NCBI GenBank assembly: GCA_947462335.1
Contig: OX381718.1
Location: forward strand, 35,990,976 to 36,054,975
Length of the DNA: 64,000 bases
Source: Harmothoe impar
Lineage: Eukaryota; Annelida; Polychaeta; Phyllodocida; Polynoidae
Direction of reading: 5' to 3'
Part shown: positions 45,303-59,170 of the stretch, one piece after another
Numbering within the stretch: position 1 is the stretch's first letter
Layout: the number at the start of each line of letters is the position of its first letter
Program-made: the position numbers and the translations under genes
Notes under the pieces: model-generated
What the model saw: only the letters and a program-made list of their open reading frames with translations
Told to the model about the DNA's origin: nothing
Databases searched by the model: none

Positions 45303-46637
45303 ATAAGCTCTAGGGTGAGGCTTGCTGCCCCCTCGTGGGTGGATTGAGAAGCATCCATTTCATTTGCTTAACGATTACCATTCTCAGATAGTGCTCAGTT
45401 TTTAAAAACAGGGGGCGAGGATTTGTGAGGGGTGGGGGGTAAAGATTTCGAACCCCTGTTTTGGGGGTAAAATATTGTCACCTGTTTATGTCAGCGAAAA
45501 GGCCAAATCGTTACTACATGTACATAGGCCTGTATACAAAACGGTGCGCATGACACTTTTCGACCGTCAGAGAGAGATCAAACGTGTCCGACTCCTCTAG
45601 GGGTGGGGAGGGGTGGTGTGAAAATGAAGTCATCATCTAGCCCCTGTTGTTAAAAATGATAAGTCCCTAAATCGAATATCCACAAAACTACTGTGTATTT
45701 AATCTAACCAGCCCTGCTTCATCCTACAACTAGAGGAAGAAGCATGACTACAATCTCTCATGTATTTCTAAATTCTCAAGTATTTTGGCACTCTATTTGT
45801 TCAGCGTTTTCTCTCGGAAACCATCGGTTATTTTTACATTACCAGCAACAGGCTTGTAAATCATGGTACACAAGGCCAGGTAGACCTTCACTATAGGAAT
45901 GTCAATACGAGTACAAGGACATGGATATATATATATAAATGTGTATCCATGCCTCTTTCACAACCACAATTAGAGTGATGACCATCAGGAGTATAGCACG
46001 CATATGTATCCTAATTCATTTAAAGTGGCATAATCACCGAGCGTATCCCACTCACAGTTCTAGTTCTGTTCTAGTGTGCTATGTGGTGAGAATGCCCCTT
46101 TAACACCATTGAAAGCAAATTCATTTGATTATTCTCTTTTTAGGGGCAGACGCCATTAAATCACAGGTACACGAGGTCTTGAGAAGTACGTCATTGGGAT
46201 ACTACCAGCTGCGAGATGGGAACATGTGTTGCAGACACGTTGTAATACTTAGATACAGTCAGAATTTTGGACATCATGCATTTTAAATATAAGTGTTTAT
46301 CTGAGCTTGGGTATGGCAGGTTAAAAGTATCGTATAACCATATAATTCAATTTTAATCCATTCGTGTAGTCACGAAAACACGTGCACATCACCGGAACAT
46401 CCTGGTGTCTCTATGTCAGCAGGTAAGTTTGGCATAGGCTATACATGAACTTATAACCATTGAAATACTATTATGCTTCTATACCAAGGCTGAAGGGTAG
46501 AATAAACCACGTTCTGTCCACCAGCACATATATAATATACTTCCCATACTGCAATTCCATAAATTTAGGGGTGATTCAAGATCCTTGCTGTCACTTCGAT
46601 GGAAATTCTGTATTCTTAATACCCTTCCATAAGGACA

Positions 46638-46955
46638 TTAAGAGTAGAGAAACATGCCACTCCCACTGAAGTGTATCACATAGTAGCTGACCCCCTCCTT
46701 GAGTTCATACTTGGAGTCCTTGACAGTGACATAGCCCCCGTCCTCCCCCTTGTCCTCTGAGTCGTGTGCCTTGGTCTGCAGCAGCCACAGCCCCATGGAC
46801 TGAGCTGCTCCGTACTTCTCCATGACCTGCTCACACACTGTGTTGGCCGTGGTACCGACCGGGAAGTGCTCGGTGGCAATTTGTAGTCGCTTCCGCTCAC
46901 CGCCGTGCAGGCTGGGAGAGGCCGGGGATGTGGGCTCAAACTTCTCAATCAGCAC
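46638..46955 (-). CDS. Orphan exon, possible ubiquitin-like (RA / FERM-F1) domain
   Basis: A clean acceptor (TATGCCTCTTGCAG) is followed by about 105 codons to a TAA at 46638-46640. Composition and codon use look coding and unlike the surrounding AT-rich sequence. The product begins VLIEKFEPTSP. It then has a beta-hairpin-like RKRLQIATEHFPVG, a TTANTVCEQVMEKYG helix, MGLWLLQTK, and GYVTVKDSKYELKEGVSYYVIHF, the order of elements in Ras-association and FERM F1 ubiquitin-like folds. It may be a terminal exon (ending MFLYS), or splice out earlier at a GTGGGA donor. I found no upstream exon within the window, so the gene's identity is unknown. Confidence 0.45.
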   Translation of the reverse strand: MLIEKFEPTSPASPSLHGGERKRLQIATEHFPVGTTANTVCEQVMEKYGAAQSMGLWLLQTKAHDSEDKGEDGGYVTVKDSKYELKEGVSYYVIHFSGSGMFLYS

Positions 46956-46964
46956 CTGCAAGAG

Positions 46965-48190
46965 GCATAGGTGACATGACTAAGGGAACAGAGGGCTGAG
47001 TTAAAGTAAACAAGGGGAATAGGGGACTGAGATATGGTAAACAAAGGGAATAGGGAACTGATATAATGTAAACCAAGGGAATAGGGAACTGAGATATGAA
47101 GATACCGATGGAGGTCGAGCAATGCTCGAATTAGACTTCCTACAATGTTCAAAAAATGTCAATAAAATGTGAAGATGAAATAAGCTAGCAAATTATTCCC
47201 CAAAGCTGCATGTATACATCATTGCGACAAAGGGAATAGTGCATTAAGCACTATGCGGCCCTTAAAGGGTTACCTTCGGCTACCCATTTTTAAACTGATA
47301 GAATAACTGGCATGAAAATGCATAGGTCAGAAGGGGGGGCGACATTCGTTTCTGCAGAGAGGTGTGACAACAATTGGCTTAGTGTTAATGCTATGGGCGC
47401 CGTGCTAAATACCAATGTTTTCTCAATGTGTGAATGATGTTTAGGTATGTGAACTGTCAAAGGTGGGCATGTGCACTCTCCAACCTGAAAATTCGGGGTG
47501 GTACATCTTAATGCTACAGGGATAATTCAGTGGAGAGTGACGATAGGCCCTGCAATGTTTGACCTAGGTGTGTCAGGTCGGGGTTATATATAAGGGGGCC
47601 CGGTATTTAATTCATTTGTTTGACCTAGGTGCTGAGGGTAGATATGCCTGATACTATAGCTACATTATGCTATTCTTATTTTGGAAATCCAATGGGCAAA
47701 TCAATATACAAATTAAAGAAATTAAAAATAAACTATAATCATATAAGACCTATGCAAGTCTATGCAATTCGATAAAAGTGGAGGATTTAAACATGGTTTG
47801 TATGCCTCGCTATGTCTTATACAGTTTAACGGTTAGGACTACGCGGTAGTCTAACCAATAAACAAAGGGAATAGGGAACTGATATAATGTAAACAAAGGG
47901 AATAGGAAACTGAGCTGAGGGGACTATAGCAATGGGACCTGAGCTAACGTAAACACATGTAATAGGGAACTAAGGTGAAGCAAATAGGGAGGGAAGGTTA
48001 AAAATGGAATATGGAACTGAGATAAGTAAACAAAGGTAATAGGGAACTGGTATGATATAAACAGAGGGAATAGGGAACTGAGATAACGTAAATAAAGTGT
48101 GACTGTATAGGAATACATAACTGATATAAGGCAAAATAACATAGGTTTCTTTTTTGTTGTTGTTCTTTTAACCAAAGAGAATAGGGAACT
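46965..48190. repeat. ~30-bp minisatellite with GTAAACA in each unit, split in two blocks
   Basis: Units of GTAAACAAAGGGAATAGGGAACTGA occur at 46980-47100 and again at 47860-48190. The 750 unrelated bases between may be an insertion; their ends include GCGGCCCTTAAAGGGTTA, as in the TTAA element family. GTAAACA is the core forkhead (FOX) site. Confidence 0.75.
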
Positions 48191-48199
48191 GAACTTAAT

Positions 48200-51100
48200 G
48201 TTATTTTAGAGATTAATACATGTATGTGCTTGGAACAGTTATGATCTAGTTCAGGTAAACAATCTATGACAATTTATGTGATTTTTTACTTTCTCTTACA
48301 ATGTTGTAGATAAAGAGTCTATATCAATAGTGAACTGAGAATAATTATAGGAATAGGCAAAATATGAAATGGCTAGACAAAGTGACAATAGTAATAGGGA
48401 ATTGATATGAAGGGTTGATATACTTGCAACTTGAAATACCAGGTAATATGAGACTAGTGTTGATGATTGATGGCCGCTACCCCGGCTCAGTGCTATTTAG
48501 TAGTATGGGGACATGTATGAAGACTACTTGGCAGCACATTGAGAAAGGGGGAGGTTCTGAGTAATTAGCACCTGCTGCAACAGTCAGCGTCATATACTAC
48601 TTGCATCGAGACGGTCACACTTCCATACTCTACTACCGGGTTTGAAAACTGTTAAGTCATGTAATAATCCAGCCCCTCTCCCCACCACAAGAATATGACA
48701 AGAATGTGTAAGGTCACACCAATGAAACCTCTTCAGCGTCACCGTGCACATCAGAGGAAAAGTAGTTAGGAGATTTTAAAGGAAGATAGTATATATTGCA
48801 TGAAGGTAGTATAAAATTATATTGCATGGTATCAGTAATGGAATTAGCAATGACTAACAAACATTAGTCAGATTTAAGTACCATATGGAGTAATGGTGAG
48901 TTGGTGAAACATGGCTGTCAGAGTCAGAGAGCGTTGGCATCTTCATGATACCACCATGTCTGCCAAACCCGTGTTACAGAAACCGACGTGAGATGGCAGC
49001 ACCCCAAAAGGTGACTGGCAGTCGTCCCAATTACCGTGTCCCCCTTACCTACAGGTACAACGGACGCAGTCCACTGTGCGTCCTGCTGTGTACAGGGCTA
49101 TAGGACATGGTATTGTAGAAATGCCATCTATAGTCTGATGACACAATGTTGGTCGCACTTAATAATACGATAATTAGACCAAATACTATTGGAAAACGTG
49201 TATGACTGCAATTCCATTTACCAAAATTATCATTGTAAAGACGTTTGTATGTAGACACACTGAAAACCTAGGTTTGGATGAAGGTCATCACTGCAGATGA
49301 CTTAGGGTAATCAAGACTGGTTCACCATCTTGGGGACATAGTTTTGCCACTAGAGGGCTCTACTAGACACGAATGTAGTAGACAATACGTTCCCTGAGTG
49401 ATCTGCTAATTAATTCATATGAAAACCTTGAAGTTAATTACCTAGCGTCATCACTATAATTGCCCCAGCACTCTTTCTAATTTGGTCAAAAGTTTATCAA
49501 GGTGATGACCCGGGTACTCCCCCAGAGCCCCATCGCTGTGATCATCCTAAAATCATCAGTAGTGATGACTTTCTAGACCCATAACACTTTCAGTGCGTAT
49601 CTCGACTAGAAAGTCGATCTATTAAAAAGACATTCTAAAACCTGTTACCCGAACCCAGGTCGTAACCTCTACCTCATGACTTGTATACTGATGTTGCATG
49701 TCACAAGTGGCCAGTAGTAGGAAAAAGGGCCGGCTGCTGTGCTATTCGGTGTCTCAGATGTCTAGACTGCGGAGGGCTAGTATGACAAGTAAATGGTGTT
49801 TATAGAAGGTGTGTAAGTCATGGCGGCCAACAAAAGGGCTCTGTGTAAGGAGAGGCCTGAAGCAGCTAGAGATGGGTGGGAGTGTCCTTGGGGCAGAGTC
49901 ATGTCTAACCTTCCATGTGCCTGATTTGACTAGAGTTGACATGGAGTATGTACACCACTAAAGGGAACGCATTCTCTATAAAGATACAAAGTGGGCACAT
50001 CAGCATTACACCAGGACAATTTATAATAAAGTAAGACGTTTATGTTACTCATTAGTCTTAAAACTGTGTTTAGGCAACCCGAGCTTCGCTATCATTAAAT
50101 GGGGGAGAACTTGCTTCCCCGCCATGCAGCAACAGTCAGAGTTAAGGCATGACAGGTACTCAGCCCTTTATCTACGGTGGCCCAGAGTTTAAAGTATACT
50201 GATTTGACCGCATAATCATTAAAAATATCTTTGAAGTGATTGACTTTCTTACCCTAGTTTTCCACCTGAACACAACTTCTGTTATTGGCATTACTTTAAT
50301 AAGGTCTTTATGAGAATCTGAACGTTTCCAATAAAGTTAACCAACATTATTAACCGGCGGTGGAAGTACCTTTTGGCAGTTTGAGTAAATTACATTTCCG
50401 AACCGAACCTCTCTAAAGTTAATCAGTACACTAAAATGCTGACAGATTACAAAAGGTATGTTTTCTCATAATTTGAAAAACCATGAATATGAATGATTAT
50501 AATTAAGACCCATGAAAAAACTGATGAATGTGAATAAGACTTTTTGTCAACTTTTTTTTTCGCAAAGGTCTCATGATAAGCTGACTAATGGATGAGAACA
50601 AGTCTTGGTTGATTTGGGCCTTTATTTATCCACATATGAGGCATAGTGGCTGCTTGCTACATCCCAGCATGTACTCGTCTATTGATCTGCTCTTTACAAG
50701 GGGTCTATTTGGGTCAAGTTCTGGTTAGCGTAACAATATTACATAACCCATAATTCCTACTGGAGAAGTTGCAGCCCCGCCTGCAGGTCAAGGCCATATG
50801 GTGTAGTGCAGCGTTTGATTTTGATTCTGAATTCTTCACAGATGGGGTAAAATTTGAGATGTGTAAGGTAATATGTATGATGCATCAAATTAGGCTCTGA
50901 GGCGAAGATATCATATTAGATAATAGGTTTTCATTTTCAATCTTTATCTGTGAGGCAAACAATATGCAGCTTCTACAGCTGCATACTATATGATAGTGTC
51001 GATATCGCTATGGTATTCATAACGTGACCTTATGAGTGACATTATGAGCTAAAAGAAATATCTATACCAGATAGAATCATGTTGCACTGGGGGATTTCGC

Positions 51101-52180
51101 AGCCATGTATAAATATATTTGATTCTATATAAACACATATTTAGGATACAATATCTCCACAATATGCAGTTGTAAATGCCTTAGTCGGAGACCTCACATT
51201 TGATAGAAACACAGTTTTGCCCAAATGTGGGTTACAACCGTTCTGTATTGAGGCCACGATATATATGAATGCATATATCATACGATATATGATTTGCCTC
51301 ACAGACTCGACTGGTACACGATTGGTCATGAAGTATACCATATTGATCAAAACATCTATAGACCTCACAGGATTTATCCCGGGGACTTATATAATATGGA
51401 TGTTTGTAATCCGTCCATCAGTGTATAGTTAACAGATCAGACTGCTGCCCTGCATGACCCGTCTGACCCTGGTAATCAGCCCGTGTTATCTCCTCGGGTG
51501 TCTACTCTCCCCTTATCTGTGGTGTGTATACACAGTCTGTGTATGATGAATTCATTACCAATACATTGTACAGGTTTACATGTACGTCTACATAAGCATG
51601 GCAATTCAATAGGCAAAACATAAACTTCCACTGGGGCCGACGTCAGCTATTTTAATATCTTTTCAAGACCACTGCCCCAACCCTTCACTATTTTGGACAA
51701 ATAAGTCTAGTATAGATAATGTATGACCCAATGTTCTGCGGTCAGTTCTATCATCCCCAGGTTGTTCTGTCCGTGGTAAATGCACCATTAAGCCACTTCC
51801 ATATGTGAAAAGAGTAACGTCAAAAATGTGAGCTACTCGCTGATGACCCCTTGAGTGGATTATTTAAATGGTGTGTGGTTATGGTGTATTCTGTTAATGA
51901 GGTAACACCTGTAGTGGGGATGACGACCCCAGCATGAGGAGAGCTGTTCACTGTACGATGTTGAAGGCTGAGTGGTGGGCAGGGCCCTGATTCACCGCTC
52001 ATAACCTAAGTCAACACCAACTCACAATCTGATCTGTCGTCAACGTTTTCTGATCACTGACGGCAAACATAATGATATTGACCAACCCCTTAGCTTTATG
52101 GTAGTTCCGGTTATTTATATGGTCATTGTGAACGTTAATCGGCTAGCACATTTATGGATTATCTGTATTGAGATTATTGC
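48200..52180. other. Non-coding stretch
   Basis: About 4 kb without a supportable gene. At 50100-50165 a CCGCCATGCAGCAACAGTC segment resembles 20096-20132, suggesting a dispersed repeat. No other structure was found by eye. Confidence 0.4.
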
Positions 52181-52414
52181 CTAACCATTGGGGATGGCGT
52201 GATGCATCATTTGGTTCATGTCCATAAGTGGTCATGATGCACTGGTCAACGCATCACCGACCGTCACTGCATCGGTGCCTGGACAGTGCATCAACTTTGT
52301 AGGGTCGGTATGATGCATGAATGAAGCACTTCCGAGTTACTCACAACAACTGCATGCATGCATCATGACCAAGAAAAGGAATACTGAACTCTCTGCGGCC
52401 ATTAAAGTGTTAAC
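52181..52414. repeat. Degenerate TGATGCA-family element
   Basis: CATGATGCA and GATGCATGA words in both orientations and an end GGCCATTAAAGTGTTAA resemble the TTAA element at 52774. It is probably an older copy. Confidence 0.5.
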
Positions 52415-52940
52415 AATCCACCAGTCACTAATGAATGGTTTCTGATCGCTTACGGCATTATAATAGTATGAGCGTCATGAAAATAAAATTGCAATTATGA
52501 GCACGTACGCATATGAATCATGTATGTTGCAATTATTGTTTTTTTACAACAAAAAAACACACACATGTAGGAGATAGGGTCCGCATGTTATCAGCAGTAT
52601 ATTGACGTATGAAAGTGATAGACACATCCCCGGGACATATATGCACCAAGGTGCTCTTGAAGTGGTTTAGAGGGATTTATTTAGAGATAAACACATTGCC
52701 ATATTCAGAACAGGTATGCATGTGTAGGCTTGTTGACAGAACAGGACCACTATTCGAGATTGCCGTTACTTAACCCTTTAAGGACGGCATAGTGCATTAA
52801 TGCATCATGCCGACCTCATGAGGTTGAGGCACTCACGAAGGTCGGCATGATGTACCAGTGCAGCACTGGCGAGTTACTTGCAGCGGTTGCATTGGTGCAC
52901 CATGAAGAGAAATGTCATCTTTTAGTAACATCCGTCCTTA

Positions 52941-55900
52941 GGGAGCGTTCATTATTTATGGCAGGGGGGGGGCGGGCGTTTGTCAAAACGAATGCGTAAA
53001 AAAAAAAAAAGACCCCCCCCTCCGAATGGGTAAAGAAAATAACCCCCGCCTCCGAATAGGTTGGAAAAAAAGACCCCCCCTCCGAATAGGTTGAAAAAAA
53101 ATGACCCCCCCTTACCATAGACGTTTTAATATAAATACTTAATAATGGCATCAATGACATACAAAGTCTACATAGTCCTATACTATAACCTATTATATCA
53201 TGTGCTTAACCATTATTTGAGGGAGTGGCTATAGGGCTTAACAGTAGGCCCCCTATGTTGAATATTTTTGCATCTCCAACATGTGGAGAGCGTACTTTTT
53301 CTGGGTTTGTAGCTCGTCGATTTTATTTTGCTAAAAATGGGTGTAATTCTTTTGGTCTCCACCTACAAGTCTTGCTGATACTGGTTGGTAGAAGTACCAT
53401 GAAATGTCCCAGCTTAAAACAAAGATTGATGTTTGATGAAGGGATACTTTATAACGTTATAATAGTGGCAAAACTGAGGAAAATTTTGAAAATCTAGAGG
53501 TCAATTGGACCATTTTAATGTATCCTGGTATATATAACTTGCAGTTAGATGAACAAGATCACTATTTAAACCTAGTTTTGTTTTCCATAGGCTAGGATCA
53601 GTAAGAAATAGGGAGCTCAGGGTGAGAATTTGAAGTTGGACAAAGAGTCACAGGGGAATGTGTCTTGGTATATAGGCCTAACGGCACAGATCAATTACAT
53701 CGCTTAAGTCACCAATGGTATGCATGGATGTAACATGCACCATAGTTGATAACCTTCATTTGAGGAAAGGCCAGCAATGCGGACATTTCACTATTTTATG
53801 TGCCTTTATAATTGACCCACTGTTAAAGTCGTCTGCTATCACTAGCTGTAAATGGGTTACTGCCAGGGGTTACTGCTGGCCATAGCAGCTGCCACAAGGT
53901 ACCTGCCTTCAAAGTTCTAGGGTAAGGACCCTCCCCTCTGTGTGGGCAGTAGCACTTGTCTTTCTTTATGGTAGAAGACCATGTCAAGTGTTGAGTTATC
54001 AGTAAAAGAAGGATTATAGCATTGCTTTAAGCTAGATTCCCAACTTTGACAAATCCTTTAAGCCTAAATTGTGAATTTAGTACCGGGTAGTCTAGTTTAA
54101 CCTATAAAAACCTGCATGAAGCAGCACCTTGACTTTGTCCTGATCCTATTATAAGCTGCAGTGGCAATCTGACTTGCATACCTGCAGTGGCCTATGTATG
54201 AAGTTTTATGGTATGTGACACTATAGGGGACACTGTAAGTGGAATATCATGCTAATGATGTTTTCCCAGCAGTGCCTGTTTGGATCCCATCAGGTGGCAA
54301 TGATAATTGAGTGCCTGATTTCTGTTGAAGCCAAAGATGAAACTAGAGGGAGATTTAGAAATTGGCAACAGAAGGAGTTGCATCCGCAGCAGAAAATTCT
54401 GTGTATCTAGCGGCTATTTGCTACATTTCAAGGCATTTGGTACACCTATTTATAGTGGGATGATCACATTTATTACACGACCTAACGTTATTAATACGAT
54501 CCTGTGTTTGTTTAACCATTAAAAACGTACCAGCCCTAGGTGTGGTACGCTTTTGCGTACCAACCCTATGTGTGGTACGCTTTTTGGTGCTCTAGACCAA
54601 TCAGAAGCCAGCATGTTGGTCACGTGACACAACAATGGCGGCGATGTAAACAAAGCAGACGACGATGTGAACGATGCAAATTAACGATATAAACAACTAA
54701 ATTGGCGATGTAAAAAACAAGTAAAAGGTAGGGGGGCTAAGAATTTGTCTTCTGATCGTGTAATAAAGCTTGTATTGCAGTGCATCTGCCTTATAAAGGC
54801 AGATGCACCTCTGGCTGGTACGGCCCATACGTGACTTCATCATGCAATACTAGCTATTTACTCTATGAGTCTATGAGAAGCAGGGAGCTATCAGGGAGAT
54901 AGTGAAGTTATTCCAAAAGAATTGAGAGCTCTGCAATCAAAACACTGTGGCCCATTTAGCAGGATCTGGTTCAAGACACCAAGGAAAAGTGTGTACAGTC
55001 ACGTCACCCTAGTCCGGGCGACGATAGTCCGGGTACTACACCATCCGGGTGCAGTTGCCTCTGCACGGCCCTTATAACACTATAATAGTCTACAGTAATC
55101 CGGTTATGTCATGATCCGGTCACCGGGCAGTACATCTAGTGCACAGAGGGTGTGTTTAGCATTGAAAAGTGGCTCAATATACCAGTCACCAGCCTCTGTA
55201 TAACAAGTCCCCCCCCCCAGATAAACTGGCACTAATTATAAAATAATCAGATCAAACTACAAACAGTCACATCCGTGTATACAGCAGTCGTGTCCTGCTC
55301 TAATCCCATGGCATTTCAAACTGTGACCAAAACGAAAGGGCAGGTGTCTGCCCTCACTAAAGGTGCTAAATGATTTGTTAGACGGCTGGCTTTGTCTTAA
55401 AATATACCGGCATAAACTGTAATCTAATACAAAGCATTTAGCACATTGATGCTCCCACGGATTATACTGAGTACAAACTGTGTTTGTCTGCTCACTGCTA
55501 AAGTGAAACCATCACACAAACATCCCCCCCCCCCACCTACACTGGCCTGTCCGTGTCTTGACCAGCTTGATCAGCCGCCCGCCCCCCCCCCCCTTCCACC
55601 TCTGTCAATCCCCCCTGTTTCAGGCACCCGGTCGTTTCGACTCTCGGGCGGTCTGGGCTTTGCACGGCACTGGACGGATTACCGCGACGTGACTGTATCA
55701 TGACTGGTGTAATCACACCTTTAACTGTTGGAGTGGACCTAAGCTACAATGTATCAATATATGAGGTAGATCTGCATCTTGCATACCGTACCTGTGCTCC
55801 TCTATTGGGAAGAAAAGCAGGGTCTAGACATGTAGGCAACTTCACCCTAGCATATGGACGCCAAAACGTCATAGGGCGAGGCTAAAGTCCAATTAACCCA

Positions 55901-56331
55901 AACTATTTCAGATACCGTACTCTTATATTTCGACACCACAATAACATTAATCTAGCTACACACTGCTGTTTAGACCCCCTACATTCTGTACTCCTATTCT
56001 CGTGTTAAATTAATGTTCTTTCCCCAGTTATTGTTGTTTTAGGAAAAGAAAAGTAGTGAATTATTCAAAGTGTTGATGGGTAGACAAGAAATTTAGTTCT
56101 GCTGTCTTTATGACCCCAATTCGCGACATGTGTCGTGAAATTCACGTCACGTTATGTCAAAAGACACCCCCTCCCAAATAAGTACCCCCCAAAAAAATGA
56201 CCCCCCCCCCCCTCAGAATAGGTTGGAAAAAAAGACCCCCCTAAGAATAGGTTGGAAAAAAGACCCACCCCCCTCTGAATACCCCTAAAAAAAAGAGCCC
56301 CCCCCCCCTGGCATAAATAATGAACGCTTCC
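52941..56331. mobile_element. 3.4-kb Harbinger-like element, no transposase seen
   Basis: GGGAGCGTTCATTATTTATG at the left and CATAAATAATGAACGCTTCC at the right form the ends, with TTA duplications at 52938-52940 and 56332-56334. Subterminal arrays of CCCCTCCGAATAGGTTGGAAA units lie inside both ends. The 3-kb interior has no recognisable transposase or Myb-like ORF, so it is either an element with captured sequence or two independent copies. It contains the inverted repeats and promoter-like motif at 54525-54640. Confidence 0.6.
54525..54640. promoter_or_regulatory. Inverted GTGTGGTACGC repeats and CCAAT / CACGTG motif
   Basis: TGTGGTACGC occurs twice with GCGTACCA between. Then CCAATCAGAAGCCAGCATG and GGTCACGTGAC follow, the reverse complement of the unit repeated at 2130-2460, and then ACAATGGCGGCGATG. 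It could be a promoter fragment or a dispersed repeat. No ORF of any length follows. Confidence 0.35.
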
Positions 56332-56801
56332 TTAGAGGGTTAAATTAGACAGAGTGCAGGTGGACTAGGTCCTTCTTTAATGATTCTCATACGTGTATCA
56401 CTGTGATCAATCGGCTTAGGGAGTGTTCATTTTTTAACAACAGGGGGGGGGTGGTGAGTTTTCGTTTTGACGCGAAAGTTATTTTGCACCCCCCCCTCGG
56501 GAAGGGCCAAATTAAAATCCGCCCCCCCCTCAGGAGGGGCTGAGTTATTTTGCGCCCCCCCCCCCTTTCAATTTTTCTGCATCAATTTGTGCTGTATCGC
56601 GTCAGAACTACCTAGAAATGAATCTATATTTCATATATAGGATATAGTTACAATTCCTATCCAGTCTTGCATCTTACAGATTGAGAGTGGATAAATTTTA
56701 TCCTCTTGTAAACAGATCAAATAGTGGCCGCTGGCCAAGGATCGCCGGTCCGTCGTCGGCTTGACGCCTGACTGTATCCCTATTTTGCTTCATGGGATGT
56801 A

Positions 56802-57050
56802 CAGTAAAACCCCTCCTTAAAAGGCGCACTAAACCCGGACCTAACCCTGCCGAGTTTTGTACGCAAATGACGTCGTGGGTTCAGTGCGGCTTTAAGACAG
56901 ACTTATTTTAGGATGTATTTTCCCGAACTAGGTGGTCGTCTTAAAGGCCTGGCTTTCTTAAATGGGTTTAAAGAGAAAACCTTTTACAGTTCTTTCTCAT
57001 ACAAGGGGGTCGTCTTAAAGGTGAGGTTGTCTTAAGGGAGGGTTTTATGG
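56802..57050. mobile_element. 250-bp MITE nested in the 56419 element
   Basis: CAGTAAAACCCCTCCTTAA and CTTAAGGGAGGGTTTTATGG are imperfect inverted ends. The internal word GGTCGTCTTAAAGG is repeated. Confidence 0.7.
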
Positions 57051-57989
57051 CCATTAAATACACACATTGCAAGTTTTACTTTTGATCTGTAGATTCATCA
57101 AATTTAAGTGAATATTAGGGACACAGTATCTACCCGGCTGCCAGGAAATCATAATCATACTCAAAGTGCAGTGCCTCAGAAGGGGGTCAGAGGGCATATC
57201 CGTCTCCTGGCTGAATCAGAATCTAGAAGTCAAATGGTGTATTCATGTGCATTTTGAAAGCTTTATAGGAATAGCTGGTTGAATCCTGGCTGGATTGTAC
57301 ACCCACAAAAAGAGAATTCTGAATAACTATAATGTTACTCAATACAATCTATTACTGTTCAGTATTATGTTCCATAAATGCCAACATTACAGGTCAATCA
57401 TTCCTTGTAGGTATTGCTCTCAAGGTCAAATTAAAAAATGAATGGCCTTGATCTAAACCGGTGGCCTGGTCAACCAACAAGGTAGTTTAGTCCTAGTTTG
57501 AAACGAACAGTTGGTAACAGCCTATCTCGTATGATGAAGCACCCTGAGTAGATTTCATGATCACTATTTTGGTTTCCAGCGTTGGTTTTTGGAATAGGTT
57601 CATGTACTGAACTATAGGAGTATGATGCAAACCATACTAACATTTCATCCAACATTTTTTAGGCGCACAACAGTTCCCTTTTTTAAACTGGATAATATGT
57701 TCGATTCTAGTTGGAATTACTACAAAAAAATTCTATTTTAGATGAGTAAATTGTTCCTCTACCTGCCAATCAAAGGGTGCATTGATAAGGCGATTTTGTT
57801 GATGGGAATTCCGTAAATTTTGGAATATCAATTTGGGGGATATCAATGGCATCCTTACTGAGTAGTAAATTCACAATTTCCTGAAGAGGCCAATATAGTG
57901 ATGTTAAAGTATGTTACCTTTAGTACTGCAAGAAAAGGGCCGCAGTCAAACCAAGTGGGTTTGGTGCCATATCCAATAAAGTAAATTCT

Positions 57990-59170
57990 GAAGGTCTAGA
58001 CTTGAAAGGGTGCATTCTGATTGATTTTGGCAGGGGTTTAGGGGTCTGTTGTTACTGGGTTTTAGAGCCCCCATAGAGCAGGGCCAGACCCATATTGTCA
58101 TCTATAGGCTGGACAATTGTAAAAACTAGGATCTTGTATAAGCATGAGGGTAACAGCCCGCCAAAATGAAGAGCCCCCCTGGTGCTTTATCGCAATAATA
58201 TGGAAGTCCAATCTGCAGAAATCTTTGGCTAAGGCTTTGGAATATGTTGAAGGTCTGAACTTGAAATAGTGAATTTTGGCACACAATATATTAAAGCTCA
58301 GACCAGTATTCATCCTCTGTTGATGGTGCTGGAAATTCATTTTTTAAAAGGAAAGATTTTAGAAGGGCTAGACTTGAAATAGGGCGATCTAGTGTAGTCC
58401 TATTTTGGTAAACATGACTGTATAAAGGCTCAGATCTGGATTCCTCCTCAGTCAATGGCACTGGGACATATTTTCAAGGGCTAAGTATTGAAGGTCTAGG
58501 CTTCAGTGTATTCAGCCCCTTTCTTTTTGAATGTAAAGACTTTTGTGGAAAAATTTGAACATCCAGACTTGAAACTGTGCTATTTGGCACAGAATATATT
58601 AAGGCTCGGATTTGGATTCATCCTCATTTTATAGATTTGAACAGATAGTGAAGAAACAGTTTCATCTTGTGTAATTCTGGATAGCTTAGGATTGCTCTGC
58701 AGATGTTTAAACTATTTAAATAAAGAATAATTTGCATCAGCCTTCATCTTTAGGGCTGGGATCAAGGCTGCAGGGGCGGCGGAAGGTGGATAAAGTTGGG
58801 AGGGCCCAGGTCACAAAACCTAATGGGTGTTGAGTAACAAATGGGAGTCTATTTAAGAATTTCCCCTTCAAATTGGTGCATAAAGAGTGGTTTGAATAAT
58901 CGTTAGAGATTTTTGAGAATTTTTTATGATGTGTTCTGATGGAGTTTGAGCTTGCCATTTGATAACATTTTAGGAATTTTATCCTGAGATTAGTGTTTTC
59001 TAGGGGTTTCTGAGTTTGTTTCCCAAAAAGTTGGGGGGACAAAATTATTTTTTTGGGGGGCCTGGGCCCCCTGCTGCCCCCCCCCCTCTGGGCTGGGATA
59101 CAAGGGAACACATTTTTTTCTGGAAATTTTGAAGGTCTAGAATTAAAATGGTGCAATCTACTGTCTGTTT
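57990..59170. repeat. Degenerate ~115-bp tandem repeat
   Basis: GAAGGTCTAGACTTGAAA-like words recur near 57996, 58250, 58365, 58490, 58565 and 59130. Between them come GGCACAGAATATATTAA, GGCTCAGATTTGGATTC and ATCCTC in constant order. The array lies in the interior of the 56419-59687 element. Confidence 0.6.

Larger units (their letters stand above)
52774..56339. mobile_element. TTAA-flanked element interrupted by a Harbinger-like insertion
   Basis: TTAA at 52770-52773 and 56340-56343 border inverted ends CCCTTTAAGGACGG and CCGTCCTTA-GAGGG. Without the 3.4-kb insertion the element would be about 170 bp. The insertion sits within the right inverted end and duplicates its TTA. TTAA borders suggest piggyBac-type mobilisation; it is non-autonomous. 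Confidence 0.75.
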
